Positions 10,401 through 17,670 of a stretch of DNA of 64,000 bases are shown here, one piece after another. The DNA is from BD2-11 clade cluster bacterium bin43 (GTDB lineage Bacteria; Gemmatimonadota; Gemmatimonadetes; Longimicrobiales; Gaopeijiaceae), in NCBI GenBank assembly GCA_002238605.1, contig MPMR01000013.1:62001-126000 (forward strand), written 5' to 3'. The notes beneath the pieces were generated by a model. That model saw nothing but the letters and a program-made list of their open reading frames with translations. It searched no databases and was not told the origin of the DNA. The translations under genes were made by a program, and so were the position numbers. The first letter of the stretch is position 1. Each line of letters opens with the position of its first letter.

Positions 10401-10601
10401 GTGGTCAGATTGTCGGCGAACAACCTGTTCCTCTGGAACAAGTGCCCCGCGGATGTCTGCATGTCCGATCCCCTGACGCCCTACCACGGAATCCCCGATG
10501 CCCGGTCCGGTGGACCCTACAACGCATTCGGCATGAACTCGGACTACGGTCAGCCGCCGAGCCCCAGACGCTATGGCATTCGTTTCCAGGCGACGTTCTA
10601 G
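7476..10601 (+). CDS. SusC/RagA-like TonB-dependent outer-membrane receptor
   Basis: 1041 residues; ATG 7476 has GGAGG at 7464-7468 and begins a clear Sec signal peptide ending at ASAQ. A carboxypeptidase-regulatory-like beta-sandwich domain (about residues 30-105) precedes a TonB-box-like DEVIVTGTG segment (about 112-125), the plug (about 130-240) and the long beta-barrel ending in an aromatic terminal strand (FQATF). This N-terminal domain plus plug and barrel is the SusC/RagA arrangement, and the SusD-like gene follows 77 bases downstream. Role: energised uptake of a polymer fragment, glycan or peptide across the outer membrane. The substrate is not evident; neighbours include exported hydrolases but no glycoside hydrolase or two-component regulator. 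Confidence 0.93.
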   Translation: MKVLRQVVTFTGAICAMAMVAAAPASAQTGTITGSVQEVGTGLPLAGAQVSIAEEGVGNVTNANGRFVLLGIPVGSHVLEVRYIGYGTQTLDVTVVAEETVNVDVQLESEAIALDEVIVTGTGVVTERRRLGATVETLGAEAINTAPISNITEALSGRVAGMVPGIAPNVGTSSQILLRGAVSLTQRSAPLIYVDGVRIDSNYSKVGGARQATSLDRLNPNDIERIEIIKGAAAATLYGTEASSGVIQIITKRGSAGDPVWTFGTGFDGTRIPEDRLKGVWGYNFDTKQLQTLGKPVLDYLGGWGSVMDFNADVRGGTSTVQYYASGRLRDEVGQMGREYRDFQGTLDANLRANLTVQATERLGIRVDMNTVFSDRRQPGQNGLNWGSGYLWGFFLATPRNPAPRFPYGGRYGVNAYEIAWPPPHGYSGPLSASEHFLPLDSDPIASVTSNQDEQRVTLSGALNYDWGHGIRSELIMGRDRMTEEYIEHVAKGLNIYHEQGERLVRTSERTATTLDFKTSWTRDFNENLTSTLLVGGQSFWEEEWFRTLGVRDFPLRQLATLPAGSQLLPPNETFQEVINAGVYAQEEVGLWNRFFLNAGLRVDGNSAFGENFAFQVYPKGGASWVVSEHDFWPFQSWDQFRVRAALGAAGLQPGAFDATQTWLPGIAVNNLSIVRTGNPGNADLKPERTLEWEFGTEFGFLDGRVGLDLVYYNATTSDALLPVPSAASTGFLQPVVSNVGQIRNQGFESSLDVTWVRRPSLRWSTTFQVALNDSEILDMGGVPPYRVHIQGGTSAGRYYPTMKEGFTPGAWIAPVPDPSNPYTVAVPIAQLTRLNQITPNKLKNAAGGDSLEYVGRPIPLWTGSFLTSLDLPGGVSVNATFSGAYDYHMFSEVSVIQDAFTRNSPRVAEFEAILDDPNTSVEERQRVAEDFGNQHPSMISSYLFRADFLRFADLSVNYNVPERFLTSLAGMSSLVVRLSANNLFLWNKCPADVCMSDPLTPYHGIPDARSGGPYNAFGMNSDYGQPPSPRRYGIRFQATF

Positions 10602-10678
10602 GATGCGAGTGTGCGACGGGTATCGGATCGATCGCCACTGGCGATGAGCGGATCTCTGACTAAAGGGGAGTTATAACC

Positions 10679-11920
10679 ATGCGAATGCACATATTGAGAT
10701 TGGGCGTACTTTCGTTCACCGTGTTGATTGCAGCGGGATGCGGTGACCTGTTCACCGTCGACAACCCGGGAAGCCTCACGATCGCGGATCTGGAAGAGCC
10801 GGATCTGGTTCCCGCTCTGGCCGCGACGCCCGAGGGCGTGGTCTGCGACGCCTGGGACGGCATGGTCGCGGCCAACGCCCTGCAGTCCGACGACGTAACA
10901 TTCATTTCGAGTTTCACCTTCACCGAGCTCCACATGTGGGGCCACATGGAGGGGTTCAACACGGTCCAGAACGGGGCCTGGAACTCTCTGTCTTCCGCCC
11001 GCTGGATCGCGGAGGAGGCAGTGAGGAGGTTGCAGGCGTCGAACCCCGCCGACACGACCATCGTGCGCGGCATCTTCTGGGAGGCCTTCGCGCGCATCGG
11101 TCTCGCCGATCACTTCAAAGAGGTGCCCTTCAACGGCGAGCCGCCGGTGGCACCGGATGTCGTGCTGGAACAGACGCTGTCCACGCTCGACCAGGTGGCC
11201 CAGGCGAGCAACCCGGACTTGCGGGCGGCGGCGCTTGCGACCAAGGCCCGGGTCCATCGGGCGCTCTACTTCGAGCGCGGCAGGGACATGGGCCAGATGA
11301 CGGCCGCCATGACGGCCGCCGAGGCGGCGCTCGCGGTAAAGCCCGATTTCTATTTCGCGTGCCGCTACCAGCAGCCGGGCTCGCTGAACAGCCTCAACAC
11401 CTACCACCAGTCGATCACGGGCGTCATCATCGATCCGCGCAACGTGGCCATCGAGGACCCGGTGACCGGCATGGTGGATCCGCGCATCGGGACGCGCGTC
11501 GGCCCGCCCGAGCTCGCCGCGCCGCCGCCCCATACGGGCGACGTGCACCGGTTCTTCAAGTACCCGGGCCTGGATGCAGACCTTCCGGTCAGCCGCTGGC
11601 AGGAGGCGCGGCTGATCCTGGCGGAGGGCCACCTGGTGTCGGGCAACTACCAGGAGGCGGTCAACCAGATCAACATGGTGCGCGCCGCCTGGGATCTGTC
11701 GCCGTTCATGAGCATGGACACCGGCGAGGTTTACGAACAGCTCATTCACGAGCGCAGGCTCGAGTTCATGGTCGAAGGCCGCCGCCTTCAGGACCACCGC
11801 TACTACGACATCAAGCCGTGGCAGTGGGACGAGGTGACCAAGCAGTTGGGGACCAACCGGCGCTGGCCGGTGTCCTCGGAGGAGCTCGCCGGCAACCCCT
11901 ATTACCAGGGCGGCAGCTGA
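10679..11920 (+). CDS. SusD/RagB-like outer-membrane lipoprotein
   Basis: 413 residues; start ATG 10679 after AGGGGAG. Lipoprotein signal with lipobox LIAAGC. The C-terminal segment carries the family hallmark of an EARLILAEG helix followed by the IHERRLEFMVEGRR motif about 40 residues later. It is shorter than Bacteroidota SusD proteins (about 500-600 residues), as is common in this subgroup. It is expected to sit on the outer face of the outer membrane as the lid of the SusC-like barrel encoded just upstream and to capture ligand for it. Confidence 0.9.
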   Translation: MRMHILRLGVLSFTVLIAAGCGDLFTVDNPGSLTIADLEEPDLVPALAATPEGVVCDAWDGMVAANALQSDDVTFISSFTFTELHMWGHMEGFNTVQNGAWNSLSSARWIAEEAVRRLQASNPADTTIVRGIFWEAFARIGLADHFKEVPFNGEPPVAPDVVLEQTLSTLDQVAQASNPDLRAAALATKARVHRALYFERGRDMGQMTAAMTAAEAALAVKPDFYFACRYQQPGSLNSLNTYHQSITGVIIDPRNVAIEDPVTGMVDPRIGTRVGPPELAAPPPHTGDVHRFFKYPGLDADLPVSRWQEARLILAEGHLVSGNYQEAVNQINMVRAAWDLSPFMSMDTGEVYEQLIHERRLEFMVEGRRLQDHRYYDIKPWQWDEVTKQLGTNRRWPVSSEELAGNPYYQGGS

Positions 11921-11938
11921 GTAGCTGACAACGCCGAC

Positions 11939-11984
11939 CCGGCGCACCCAGAGACGATCTACGGTCGCTTTCGGGGTGCGCCGG
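11939..11984 (+). terminator. Inverted repeat after the SusC/SusD operon, possible terminator
   Basis: A perfect 11-base inverted repeat (11939-11949 with 11974-11984; arm CCGGCGCACCC) encloses a 24-base loop, 19 bases past the SusD stop. There is no T-run, so Rho-independent termination is not certain. It lies between a plus-strand operon and minus-strand genes, where a bidirectional terminator is expected. Confidence 0.4.
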
Positions 11985-12112
11985 AGACCTGCGGATCCTG
12001 AAGGGCGGGTTCCGAATAGCAGCGCGATTGGGCCGGGAAGCAACGCAGAGCCCGGCGTTCCAGCGTGGATGCGCCGCCGCTCGAATGTCGAGCGGAGCTT
12101 GTCCAGGGGCTG

Positions 12113-12586
12113 CTAGGGAAAGCGCAACCGTACGAAGGGCTCCTGGGGGACATCCGTCGTCGGTGAGGTGGGTGCTCCTTCGCTGCCCCGGATGATGTTG
12201 ACCAACGCCCAGGCGATCGCAGATCCCGCCACCGCCACCACGCCACCCACCAGAAGCCCGGTGCGGGTACGGTCGACCTCGCGCACGTCGATCGCGACCA
12301 CGTTGTCCGGATCCAGGACAAGGCGCTGGCGCAGGCCCGGGTCGAGGCGCATGGCCGAGGGTCCAAGCGCGGTGGATACAAGCACCTCAGGCTCCCACTG
12401 GAGCAGTTCTCCCGTGACCTCGGTGGTACCCGCGCCGGTCATCTCCTCGAGCTGCTCGGCGCCGTCCTCGGAGAGGCGGAGGCGGACGTCGGTGCCGGGC
12501 GGGACCGTCCCCAGCTGGGCCGGCACCCATCGGGCGCAGCCGGATACGGTCAGGAGAAGGATCAGGGCCAGACCGGTGCGCATCAT
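12113..12586 (-). CDS. Small lipoprotein with C-terminal membrane segment, copy 2 of a tandem pair
   Basis: 157 residues. A GGAGG site lies just upstream of the ATG. Lipobox VSGC follows a short signal; the mature part begins ARWVPA and holds a segment VPPGTDVRLRLSE, then a RLVLDPDNVVAIDVREV strand-rich part, a hydrophobic helix at about residues 112-135 and a conserved end EPFVRLRFP. It is a close paralogue of the gene upstream (12704-13180), same length and sharing most motifs. I do not recognise a characterised family. A lipid anchor plus a hydrophobic helix is unusual and suggests insertion in, or spanning near, a membrane. Function unknown. Confidence 0.8.
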   Translation of the reverse strand: MMRTGLALILLLTVSGCARWVPAQLGTVPPGTDVRLRLSEDGAEQLEEMTGAGTTEVTGELLQWEPEVLVSTALGPSAMRLDPGLRQRLVLDPDNVVAIDVREVDRTRTGLLVGGVVAVAGSAIAWALVNIIRGSEGAPTSPTTDVPQEPFVRLRFP

Positions 12587-12703
12587 GTTCGCCTCCGGTT
12601 GAGAGTCAAGGACGTGTTTGGCGGCGTGTCGGACGGCTGAGACCTCCCGCGACGGGGCAGGCCGGCACCCGACCCTCCTTCGCCGCCCGCCCGGGGTTTC
12701 CGG

Positions 12704-13180
12704 CTAGGGAATGCGAATGCGCACGAAGGGTTCGCTGGGTCCGGGGTTCGGGGGGTCGGTCGGGGCCGCGGTGCCGCCGCCGGTGAGCTGCGACACCACC
12801 CACACGATCGCCGAACCCGCCACCACGGCGACGCTGCCGACAAAGATCCCGGTCCGTGTGCGGTCCAGTTCCCTGACATCTACCCCGAGGATGTCCTCCT
12901 CGTCCACCACGAACCGCTGGCGCAGGCTGCTGCTGTTCGCGCCGGCTCCGGCGCCCTGCAGGGCGGCCGACACCATCACTTCGCCGTCCCATTGCAGCAG
13001 CTGCCCGGAGACCTCGGATTGGCGCGTCCCGGTGAGTTCCTCCAACTGCGCGGCGCCCTCCTCCGACAGCCGCAGGCGGACATCCGTGCCGAGCGGAACT
13101 TCGCCGACCCGGGCCGGAATCCAACGGGCGCAACCGGACACCATGATCAGGAGGGCCAGCAACACACTCGCACGTAGCAT
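12704..13180 (-). CDS. Small lipoprotein with C-terminal membrane segment, copy 1 of a tandem pair
   Basis: 158 residues from the ATG at 13180, preceded by GGAGTTGGAG; a longer frame from 13243 would spoil the signal peptide. Lipobox MVSGC, then ARWIPARVGEVPLGTDVRLRLSE, a strand-rich centre (QRFVVDEEDILGVDVREL), DRTRTG, a hydrophobic helix, and the end EPFVRIRIP. The same motifs in the same order occur in the next gene downstream, 117 bases away, so this is a recent tandem duplication within one transcription unit. Function unknown; the conserved core may be a small beta domain (inference). Confidence 0.8.
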   Translation of the reverse strand: MLRASVLLALLIMVSGCARWIPARVGEVPLGTDVRLRLSEEGAAQLEELTGTRQSEVSGQLLQWDGEVMVSAALQGAGAGANSSSLRQRFVVDEEDILGVDVRELDRTRTGIFVGSVAVVAGSAIVWVVSQLTGGGTAAPTDPPNPGPSEPFVRIRIP

Positions 13181-13356
13181 ACTCCAACTCCGTTGAGGTC
13201 CATGACTGCGTGATTCCGGGATGCCCGGCGCGCGGCCAGTCACCCGCCCAAGTTATTCCGGCGCGGGAATTCGGGGCAACACGTCACGCGCCGGCGCGCA
13301 GCGACCGCCATTTGCGCAGGCCCGGTTCCATGGGCAGGCGATCGTTCATCGAGCGT

Positions 13357-14316
13357 TCAGTACACGTCCAGGTCCGCGGCCGACACCACGCGCCCGGTGT
13401 ACCCCGCCTCGCGCACCTCGCGGATGAGGTCCTCGTCGGTGGCGGAGCGGTAGAGCTGATGGTAGAGCACCAGAAGCCCCGGGCGGGCCTCCATCGCCAG
13501 CGCGGCCACTTCGGCGGTCGAAGTGTGCGCCGCCGCGTGGTAGGTCTGGTTGCGGTGCCGGTCGAAGAAGTCCCGCGAGTAGACCTCGTGCACGAGCACG
13601 TCGCAGCCGTTGCAGGCTTCCACCAGAGATGGACTCGGACGGGCGTCCCCCGAGATGACGATGGTGCGGTCCGGGGTTACGAAGCGGTAGCCGAAGGCGA
13701 TGGGCCAGGTGGTGTGGTCGACGGGGATGGCGTCCACGCGCACGGTGCCGTCGTCGTAGACCGTTCCCGCCTCGATCTCCCGGGTCTCGGCGCGGTAGTT
13801 GTGGGCGCTGCGGCCTTCCAGGCCGAAGAGGCGCATGTGAATGTCCTCCACCCATGCCTCCTCGATGTTCGTGGTCATGCGCAGCGTGCCCGGTGGCCCG
13901 TAGACCTCGACGGGTGCCGCGCGGCCGTTCTGCCAGGGGGTGAACATCAGGTCCGGGAGCCCGACCGTGTGGTCCGTATGCAGATGCGTGATGAAGACCC
14001 GCTTCAGGTTGGACGCCGCCAGGGCGGGGATCCCGTTCCGCGCCGCTGCCGCTGCCCTGCGGACTACACCAGCGCCCGCGTCCACAAGATAGGACTCCTC
14101 TCCGACCACCACCGCGACCGACGGCCCGTACCGATCCGGGTCGGCGATGGGCGTTCCGGTCCCGAGAATCACAACCCGGGTCGCGGGCTCCTGGGCCCGC
14201 ACGGCGGTTGAGCCCGGAAAGATGGCCGGCGCCAGCAGCAACGGCAGCAGCAACGCCGGCGGCGGCGCGGCCGGGAAGGCCCGGCAGGGAGCCAGTGCGC
14301 GGAGATGACGGTTCAT
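13357..14316 (-). CDS. Exported metallo-beta-lactamase-fold hydrolase (RNase Z/arylsulfatase-like branch)
   Basis: 319 residues from ATG 14316, which begins a long alanine/leucine-rich signal peptide ending near VRAQ; the frame extends further upstream but without a better start. The metal motif HLHTDH occupies H111-H116, followed later by a conserved GDARPS segment (metal-bridging Asp) and a HEVYS region and a terminal His (LYHQLY). The opening VVILGTGTP is typical of the branch that contains RNase Z and exported arylsulfatase/phosphodiesterase-like enzymes. Because it is exported it is unlikely to process tRNA; a phosphodiesterase or ester hydrolase role in the periplasm is more plausible. 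It is divergent from the MutM-like gene across a 257-base gap in which I see no clear promoter. Confidence 0.85.
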   Translation of the reverse strand: MNRHLRALAPCRAFPAAPPPALLLPLLLAPAIFPGSTAVRAQEPATRVVILGTGTPIADPDRYGPSVAVVVGEESYLVDAGAGVVRRAAAAARNGIPALAASNLKRVFITHLHTDHTVGLPDLMFTPWQNGRAAPVEVYGPPGTLRMTTNIEEAWVEDIHMRLFGLEGRSAHNYRAETREIEAGTVYDDGTVRVDAIPVDHTTWPIAFGYRFVTPDRTIVISGDARPSPSLVEACNGCDVLVHEVYSRDFFDRHRNQTYHAAAHTSTAEVAALAMEARPGLLVLYHQLYRSATDEDLIREVREAGYTGRVVSAADLDVY

Positions 14317-14573
14317 GGGGGTGGCCCGGCTACGTGGAGGTTTGGAGTGGATGGCGTGCATCGCCGGTCGGGGGCGGCTTGCGAGCCCGGTGCCTGTGCC
14401 GCGCGCCGACCATGACGGTAGCCGATGGCAGGTCGCGGCAACAGCGGCGGGGCCCGGCGCCCGCCAAAGCCTGATTTCCGGCACCGCCGCGCCGCATGCG
14501 ATTCGCCGGAGCGCAACACCGCTCGCGCTCCTCTCCACTGGCGCCCCTCCGTCCGCAGCATCGATCTTGCGGC

Positions 14574-15482
14574 ATGCCCGAACTTCCGGAGGTATCCCTG
14601 TACCTGAACGCGCTCGACGCCCGCATCACGGGGCAGCCGATCGAGCGCGTCCGGCTCCGCTCGCCGTCGCTGCTCAAGACCTTCGATCCGCCGGTCTCCG
14701 AGCTCGTGGGGAAGCGAGTGCGCGCCACCGGGCGCATCGGCAAGCGCATCGCACTGCACCTGGACGACGATCTTCACGCGGTGATCCACCTGATGATCGC
14801 GGGGCGCTTCCAGTGGCGGGATGCCGGGGTGCCCCTGCCCGGGAAACGCGCGGCGGGCGCCCTGGACTTCCCCAACGGAACGCTGGTGCTTACCGAGGCG
14901 AGCACGAAGAAGAGGATGTCGATGTGGGTGGTGCGCGGGAACGAGGCTCTCCGCCGACTCGACCCTGGGGGGGTTGAACCCCTGGAGGTCGACTTCCCGG
15001 GCTTTCAGGCGGCGCTCCTTCGCGAGAACCGCACGCTCAAGCGGGCCCTCACCGACCCGAGGATCCTGAGCGGCATCGGCAACGCGCACTCCGACGAAAT
15101 CCTGCTCGCGGCGCGCCTCTCGCCCGTGCGTCTCACGCGCCAACTGTCGACCGCCGAACTCCGCCGGCTGTACGAGGCGACGCGGGTCTCCCTGCGGGAA
15201 TGGACGGAGCGCCTGCAGGCCGAAGCGGGCGGTGAGTTTCCCAAAAAGGTCACCGCGTTCCATCCGGCCATGGCCGCCCATGGGAAGTTCGGGAAGCCGT
15301 GTCCCCGGTGCGGCACCCCCATCCAGCGCATTGTCTACGCCAGCCGCGAGACGAACTATTGCCCCGAATGTCAGACCGGGGGCAGGCTGTTGGCCGACAG
15401 GGCACTCTCCAGGCTCCTGCGCCGGGACTGGCCGCGCACGCTGGAGGAACTCGAGGCGATTCGGAGGCAGGACACGGCATGA
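14574..15482 (+). CDS. mutM: Formamidopyrimidine-DNA glycosylase family protein (MutM/Nei-like)
   Basis: 302 residues. The start at ATG 14574 gives MPELPEV, so after Met removal Pro is the N-terminal catalytic imine former and Glu3 follows, as in Fpg/Nei enzymes. A beta-sandwich N-domain, an H2TH region (ILSGIGNAHSDEIL) and a C-terminal four-Cys zinc finger (CPRCG ... YCPEC, nt about 15301-15372) are all present. The enzyme excises oxidised bases and nicks at abasic sites. H2TH reads GIGNAHSDE rather than GIGNIYADE, so it belongs to a divergent subgroup and substrate preference (8-oxoguanine versus oxidised pyrimidines) is uncertain. The stop codon lies inside the first unit of the tandem repeat that follows. 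Confidence 0.85.
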   Translation: MPELPEVSLYLNALDARITGQPIERVRLRSPSLLKTFDPPVSELVGKRVRATGRIGKRIALHLDDDLHAVIHLMIAGRFQWRDAGVPLPGKRAAGALDFPNGTLVLTEASTKKRMSMWVVRGNEALRRLDPGGVEPLEVDFPGFQAALLRENRTLKRALTDPRILSGIGNAHSDEILLAARLSPVRLTRQLSTAELRRLYEATRVSLREWTERLQAEAGGEFPKKVTAFHPAMAAHGKFGKPCPRCGTPIQRIVYASRETNYCPECQTGGRLLADRALSRLLRRDWPRTLEELEAIRRQDTA

Positions 15483-15591
15483 GGACGGGCGCCCGACACG
15501 GCATGAGGACGGACACTGGACACGGCATGAGGACGGACACCGGACACGGCATGAGGATGGACACCGGACACGGCATGAGGACGGACGCAAC
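15472..15591 (+). repeat. 24-bp tandem repeat, five units
   Basis: Five contiguous 24-base units starting at 15472, 15496, 15520, 15544 and 15568, each built on ACACGGCATGAGGACGGAC with differences mainly in the last bases. The first unit contains the end and stop codon of the MutM-like gene; the last ends 24 bases before the GTG start of the AAA ATPase. The length is a multiple of three, so each forward frame repeats an octapeptide. There are no spacers, so this is not a CRISPR array. Confidence 0.95.
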
Positions 15592-15615
15592 GATGTTGGG
15601 AGGGGACGCCGCGGG

Positions 15616-16419
15616 GTGTTAGAGCGCATTCATTTCCCGGACTCGGATGGGCGGGCGGATGAGTTCCCGTTCAACATCCCGGCCCTGCAAGGGCTCGGCA
15701 TCCTGGAGATCGGAAAGCCCGTGACGCTGCTGGTAGGCGAGAACGGCTCCGGCAAGTCGACGGTGCTCGAGGCGCTGGCCGCGGCGACCGGGCTTCCCAC
15801 CGTCGGCAGCCGAAGTGCGGATCGGGATCCCACGCTCGCGCCGCAGCGCCGCCTGGCGGGGACGTTGAAGCTCGCGTGGAGGACGCGTACGCACCGCGGC
15901 TTCTTTCTGCGCGCCGAGGACTTCTTCGGTTTCACGAGGCGCATGGCCCGGTTGAGGAGCGAGTTTCAGCAGGAGCTCGCCGAGGTCGACGAGCGATTCC
16001 GCGAACACTCCAGGCTGGCGCGCACCCTTGCGCGCGGCCCCGCCGCAGGCTCCATCGCGGCCATCGAGCGGAAGTATGGGGCCGACCTGGACGCAAACTC
16101 CCATGGGGAGGGCTTTCTGAAGCTCTTTCGGGAGCGGTTCGTGCCCGGAGGCCTCTATCTGCTGGACGAACCCGAAGCCGCGCTCTCTCCCCAGAGTCAG
16201 CTCGGCTTCATGACCATGATGCGCGACATGGTCGACCAGGATTCCCAATTCCTGATCGCCACCCACTCGCCAATCCTGATGGCCGTTCCCGGTGCGAGGA
16301 TCTACGACTTCGATGGCCGGCCCGTGCGCGAGACCGACTTCGAGGAGATCGAAGCCGTAAACCTGATGCGCGATTTCCTGCTTGCTCCGGAGCGTTTCCT
16401 GCGCCATCTCTGGCGCTGA
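15616..16419 (+). CDS. AAA-family (ABC/SMC-type) ATPase, OLD/RecF-like
   Basis: 267 residues from GTG 15616, preceded by GGGAGGGG at 15598-15605; the frame is open further upstream through the tandem repeat but codes there only for a low-complexity repeat. Walker A GENGSGKST is at residues 41-49, Walker B LYLLDEPEAAL has D184/E185, and a switch segment LIATHSPILMA follows, the pattern of the ABC/SMC-like ATPases used in DNA repair and defence. No nuclease or TOPRIM domain is attached and the middle is short (about 80 residues, no long coiled coil). It sits 133 bases after the DNA glycosylase gene; a repair link is possible but not shown. Cytosolic; target unknown. Confidence 0.85.
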   Translation: MLERIHFPDSDGRADEFPFNIPALQGLGILEIGKPVTLLVGENGSGKSTVLEALAAATGLPTVGSRSADRDPTLAPQRRLAGTLKLAWRTRTHRGFFLRAEDFFGFTRRMARLRSEFQQELAEVDERFREHSRLARTLARGPAAGSIAAIERKYGADLDANSHGEGFLKLFRERFVPGGLYLLDEPEAALSPQSQLGFMTMMRDMVDQDSQFLIATHSPILMAVPGARIYDFDGRPVRETDFEEIEAVNLMRDFLLAPERFLRHLWR

Positions 16420-16457
16420 TCGCCAGCGTCGCGCGGCGCATCTTCCACTGACTTGCC

Positions 16458-16480
16458 GCGGGGCGCGTGCCCCGCTTGAT
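16458..16480 (+). terminator. Hairpin after the AAA ATPase gene, probable intrinsic terminator
   Basis: A seven-base perfect stem GCGGGGC/GCCCCGC (16458-16464 with 16469-16475) around a four-base loop is followed by TTGATTATT. It lies 38 bases past the ATPase stop and immediately before the feo promoter, so it would insulate the iron operon from readthrough. Confidence 0.55.
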
Positions 16481-16504
16481 TATTAGGCGAGCCTAACTTA
16501 TTCA
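16476..16504 (+). promoter_or_regulatory. Probable promoter of the dtxR-feoB operon
   Basis: A -35-like TTGATT (16476-16481) and a weak -10-like TATTCA (16499-16504) are separated by 17 bases. The region is strikingly AT-rich for this genome. One palindrome fills the spacer and another follows the -10 directly, the layout expected of a repressed promoter. Confidence 0.5.
16483..16496. promoter_or_regulatory. DtxR/MntR-type operator 1
   Basis: TTAGGCGAGCCTAA is a 14-base palindrome, perfect except at its centre, closely matching the TTAGG...CCTAA type of site bound by DtxR/IdeR/MntR metalloregulators. It lies between the putative -35 and -10 elements. The adjacent gene encodes a DtxR-family protein, so autoregulation by metal is the simplest reading. 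Confidence 0.7.
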
Positions 16505-16518
16505 TTAGGCAAGCCTAC
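16505..16518. promoter_or_regulatory. DtxR/MntR-type operator 2
   Basis: TTAGGCAAGCCTAC repeats operator 1 with two changes; the centres are 22 bases apart, about two helical turns, so two dimers could bind the same DNA face. It starts directly after the putative -10 element. Confidence 0.68.
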
Positions 16519-16569
16519 AAAAGACCCGCGAGAGATTTCGCCGGTCCCTTCACCGCTGGGATCCCCCAC

Positions 16570-17670
16570 ATGATCGAGCCCGGATTCGCGCTACTCGTCT
16601 TCGCCCTGGCGGCGGTCGGTTCGGCTGCGCTGCTGTGGCCGCGCAAGGGGCTCCTGGCACGGGCCCTCGGTGCCGCACGCATGACGGAGCGGGTTCGAAT
16701 CGAGGATGCGCTGAAGCACCTCTTCAACTGCGAGTACCTGGCCCTGCCCTCCACGCTCGAGAGCCTCGCGGGAGGGCTCGGGATGCGCCGCGGAAGTGCC
16801 GGGCGCCTGGTGACCCGCCTGTGCGAACTGGGGTTGGCGGAGGCGCGGGGTACGGCCGTCTCCCTGACCGGTCCGGGCCGGTCCTACGCGCTCCGCGTCG
16901 TGCGAACCCACCGGTTGTGGGAGCGCTACCTGGCTGACCGCACGGGTGTGGCGGAGGCCGACTGGCACGCGCAGGCGGAGGTCCGGGAGCACCGCATGTC
17001 GGTGGCCGAAACGGATGCGCTCGCGGCGCGCCTGGGGCATCCCCGTTTCGATCCTCACGGCGATCCCATTCCGACCGCCCGGGGCGAGGTGCCGCCCCGC
17101 ACCGGGGTCACCCTCACACAGCTGCGCGAGGGGGCGGGGGCGCGCATCGTTCATCTGGAGGACGAGCCGCGCGAGATCTACCTGGAGTTGCTGGCGGAGG
17201 GACTCTCTCCGGGCATGGAGATCCGCGTCGCGGACGTCTCGCCGACGGGGGTCCGGTTCCTGTTGCAGGGGCGGGAACACCTTCTCGATGCGGTTGCGGC
17301 AGCGAGTGTTACGGTGGAGCCGGCCGAGGACATGGTGATGCCGTCCGAACCGCCCAGGACGCTCGCCGCGCTGGCGCTTGGCGAGACCGGCGTCGTGGAC
17401 CGCATTGCGCCCGCCTGCCAGGGCCCTGCCCGGCGCCGCCTGCTGGATCTGGGAGTCGTTCCCGGCACGCCCGTGCGCGCGACCCTGCGCGGGGCGGGCG
17501 GCGACCCCACCGCCTACCAGATCCGGGGCGCGACCATCGCGCTCCGGAGGGAGCAGGCGGCCAGGGTGGAGATCGCGCCGCCGGCCGAGGGCGCGACGGC
17601 CCCGGGGCTGGCCGCCGAGCCGCCCGAGCCGCCGGCGCCCACCCGCAGCCGCGAAGCGGGGTCGCCATGA
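16570..17670 (+). CDS. DtxR-family metalloregulator with N-terminal membrane helix and C-terminal FeoA domains
   Basis: 366 residues. A hydrophobic helix (about residues 5-24) precedes a DtxR-type winged helix (about 40-105), a dimerisation/metal region (about 110-165: [19 protein letters not shown], and the signature [14 protein letters not shown]), then two FeoA/SH3-like modules (about 172-245 and 258-335), the second reading [12 protein letters not shown] ... [14 protein letters not shown] as in free FeoA. Known: DtxR proteins bind Fe(II) or Mn(II) and repress metal uptake; FeoA partners FeoB. The fusion makes one protein sensor/repressor and FeoB accessory, and the membrane helix would tether it. 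Its stop overlaps the feoB start (ATGA), and two DtxR-type palindromes lie in its promoter. Confidence 0.88.
   Translation: MIEPGFALLVFALAAVGSAALLWPRKGLLARALGAARMTERVRIEDALKHLFNCEYLALPSTLESLAGGLGMRRGSAGRLVTRLCELGLAEARGTAVSLTGPGRSYALRVVRTHRLWERYLADRTGVAEADWHAQAEVREHRMSVAETDALAARLGHPRFDPHGDPIPTARGEVPPRTGVTLTQLREGAGARIVHLEDEPREIYLELLAEGLSPGMEIRVADVSPTGVRFLLQGREHLLDAVAAASVTVEPAEDMVMPSEPPRTLAALALGETGVVDRIAPACQGPARRRLLDLGVVPGTPVRATLRGAGGDPTAYQIRGATIALRREQAARVEIAPPAEGATAPGLAAEPPEPPAPTRSREAGSP

Noticed and set aside
15472-15591. CRISPR array
   Set aside because: The 24-bp units are contiguous with no spacers and there is no cas gene nearby.
16685-16705. tRNA T-loop-like GGGTTCGAAT
   Set aside because: It is inside the DtxR-FeoA coding region and has no acceptor or anticodon stems around it. 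I found no tRNA in the window, though I could not run a covariance search.
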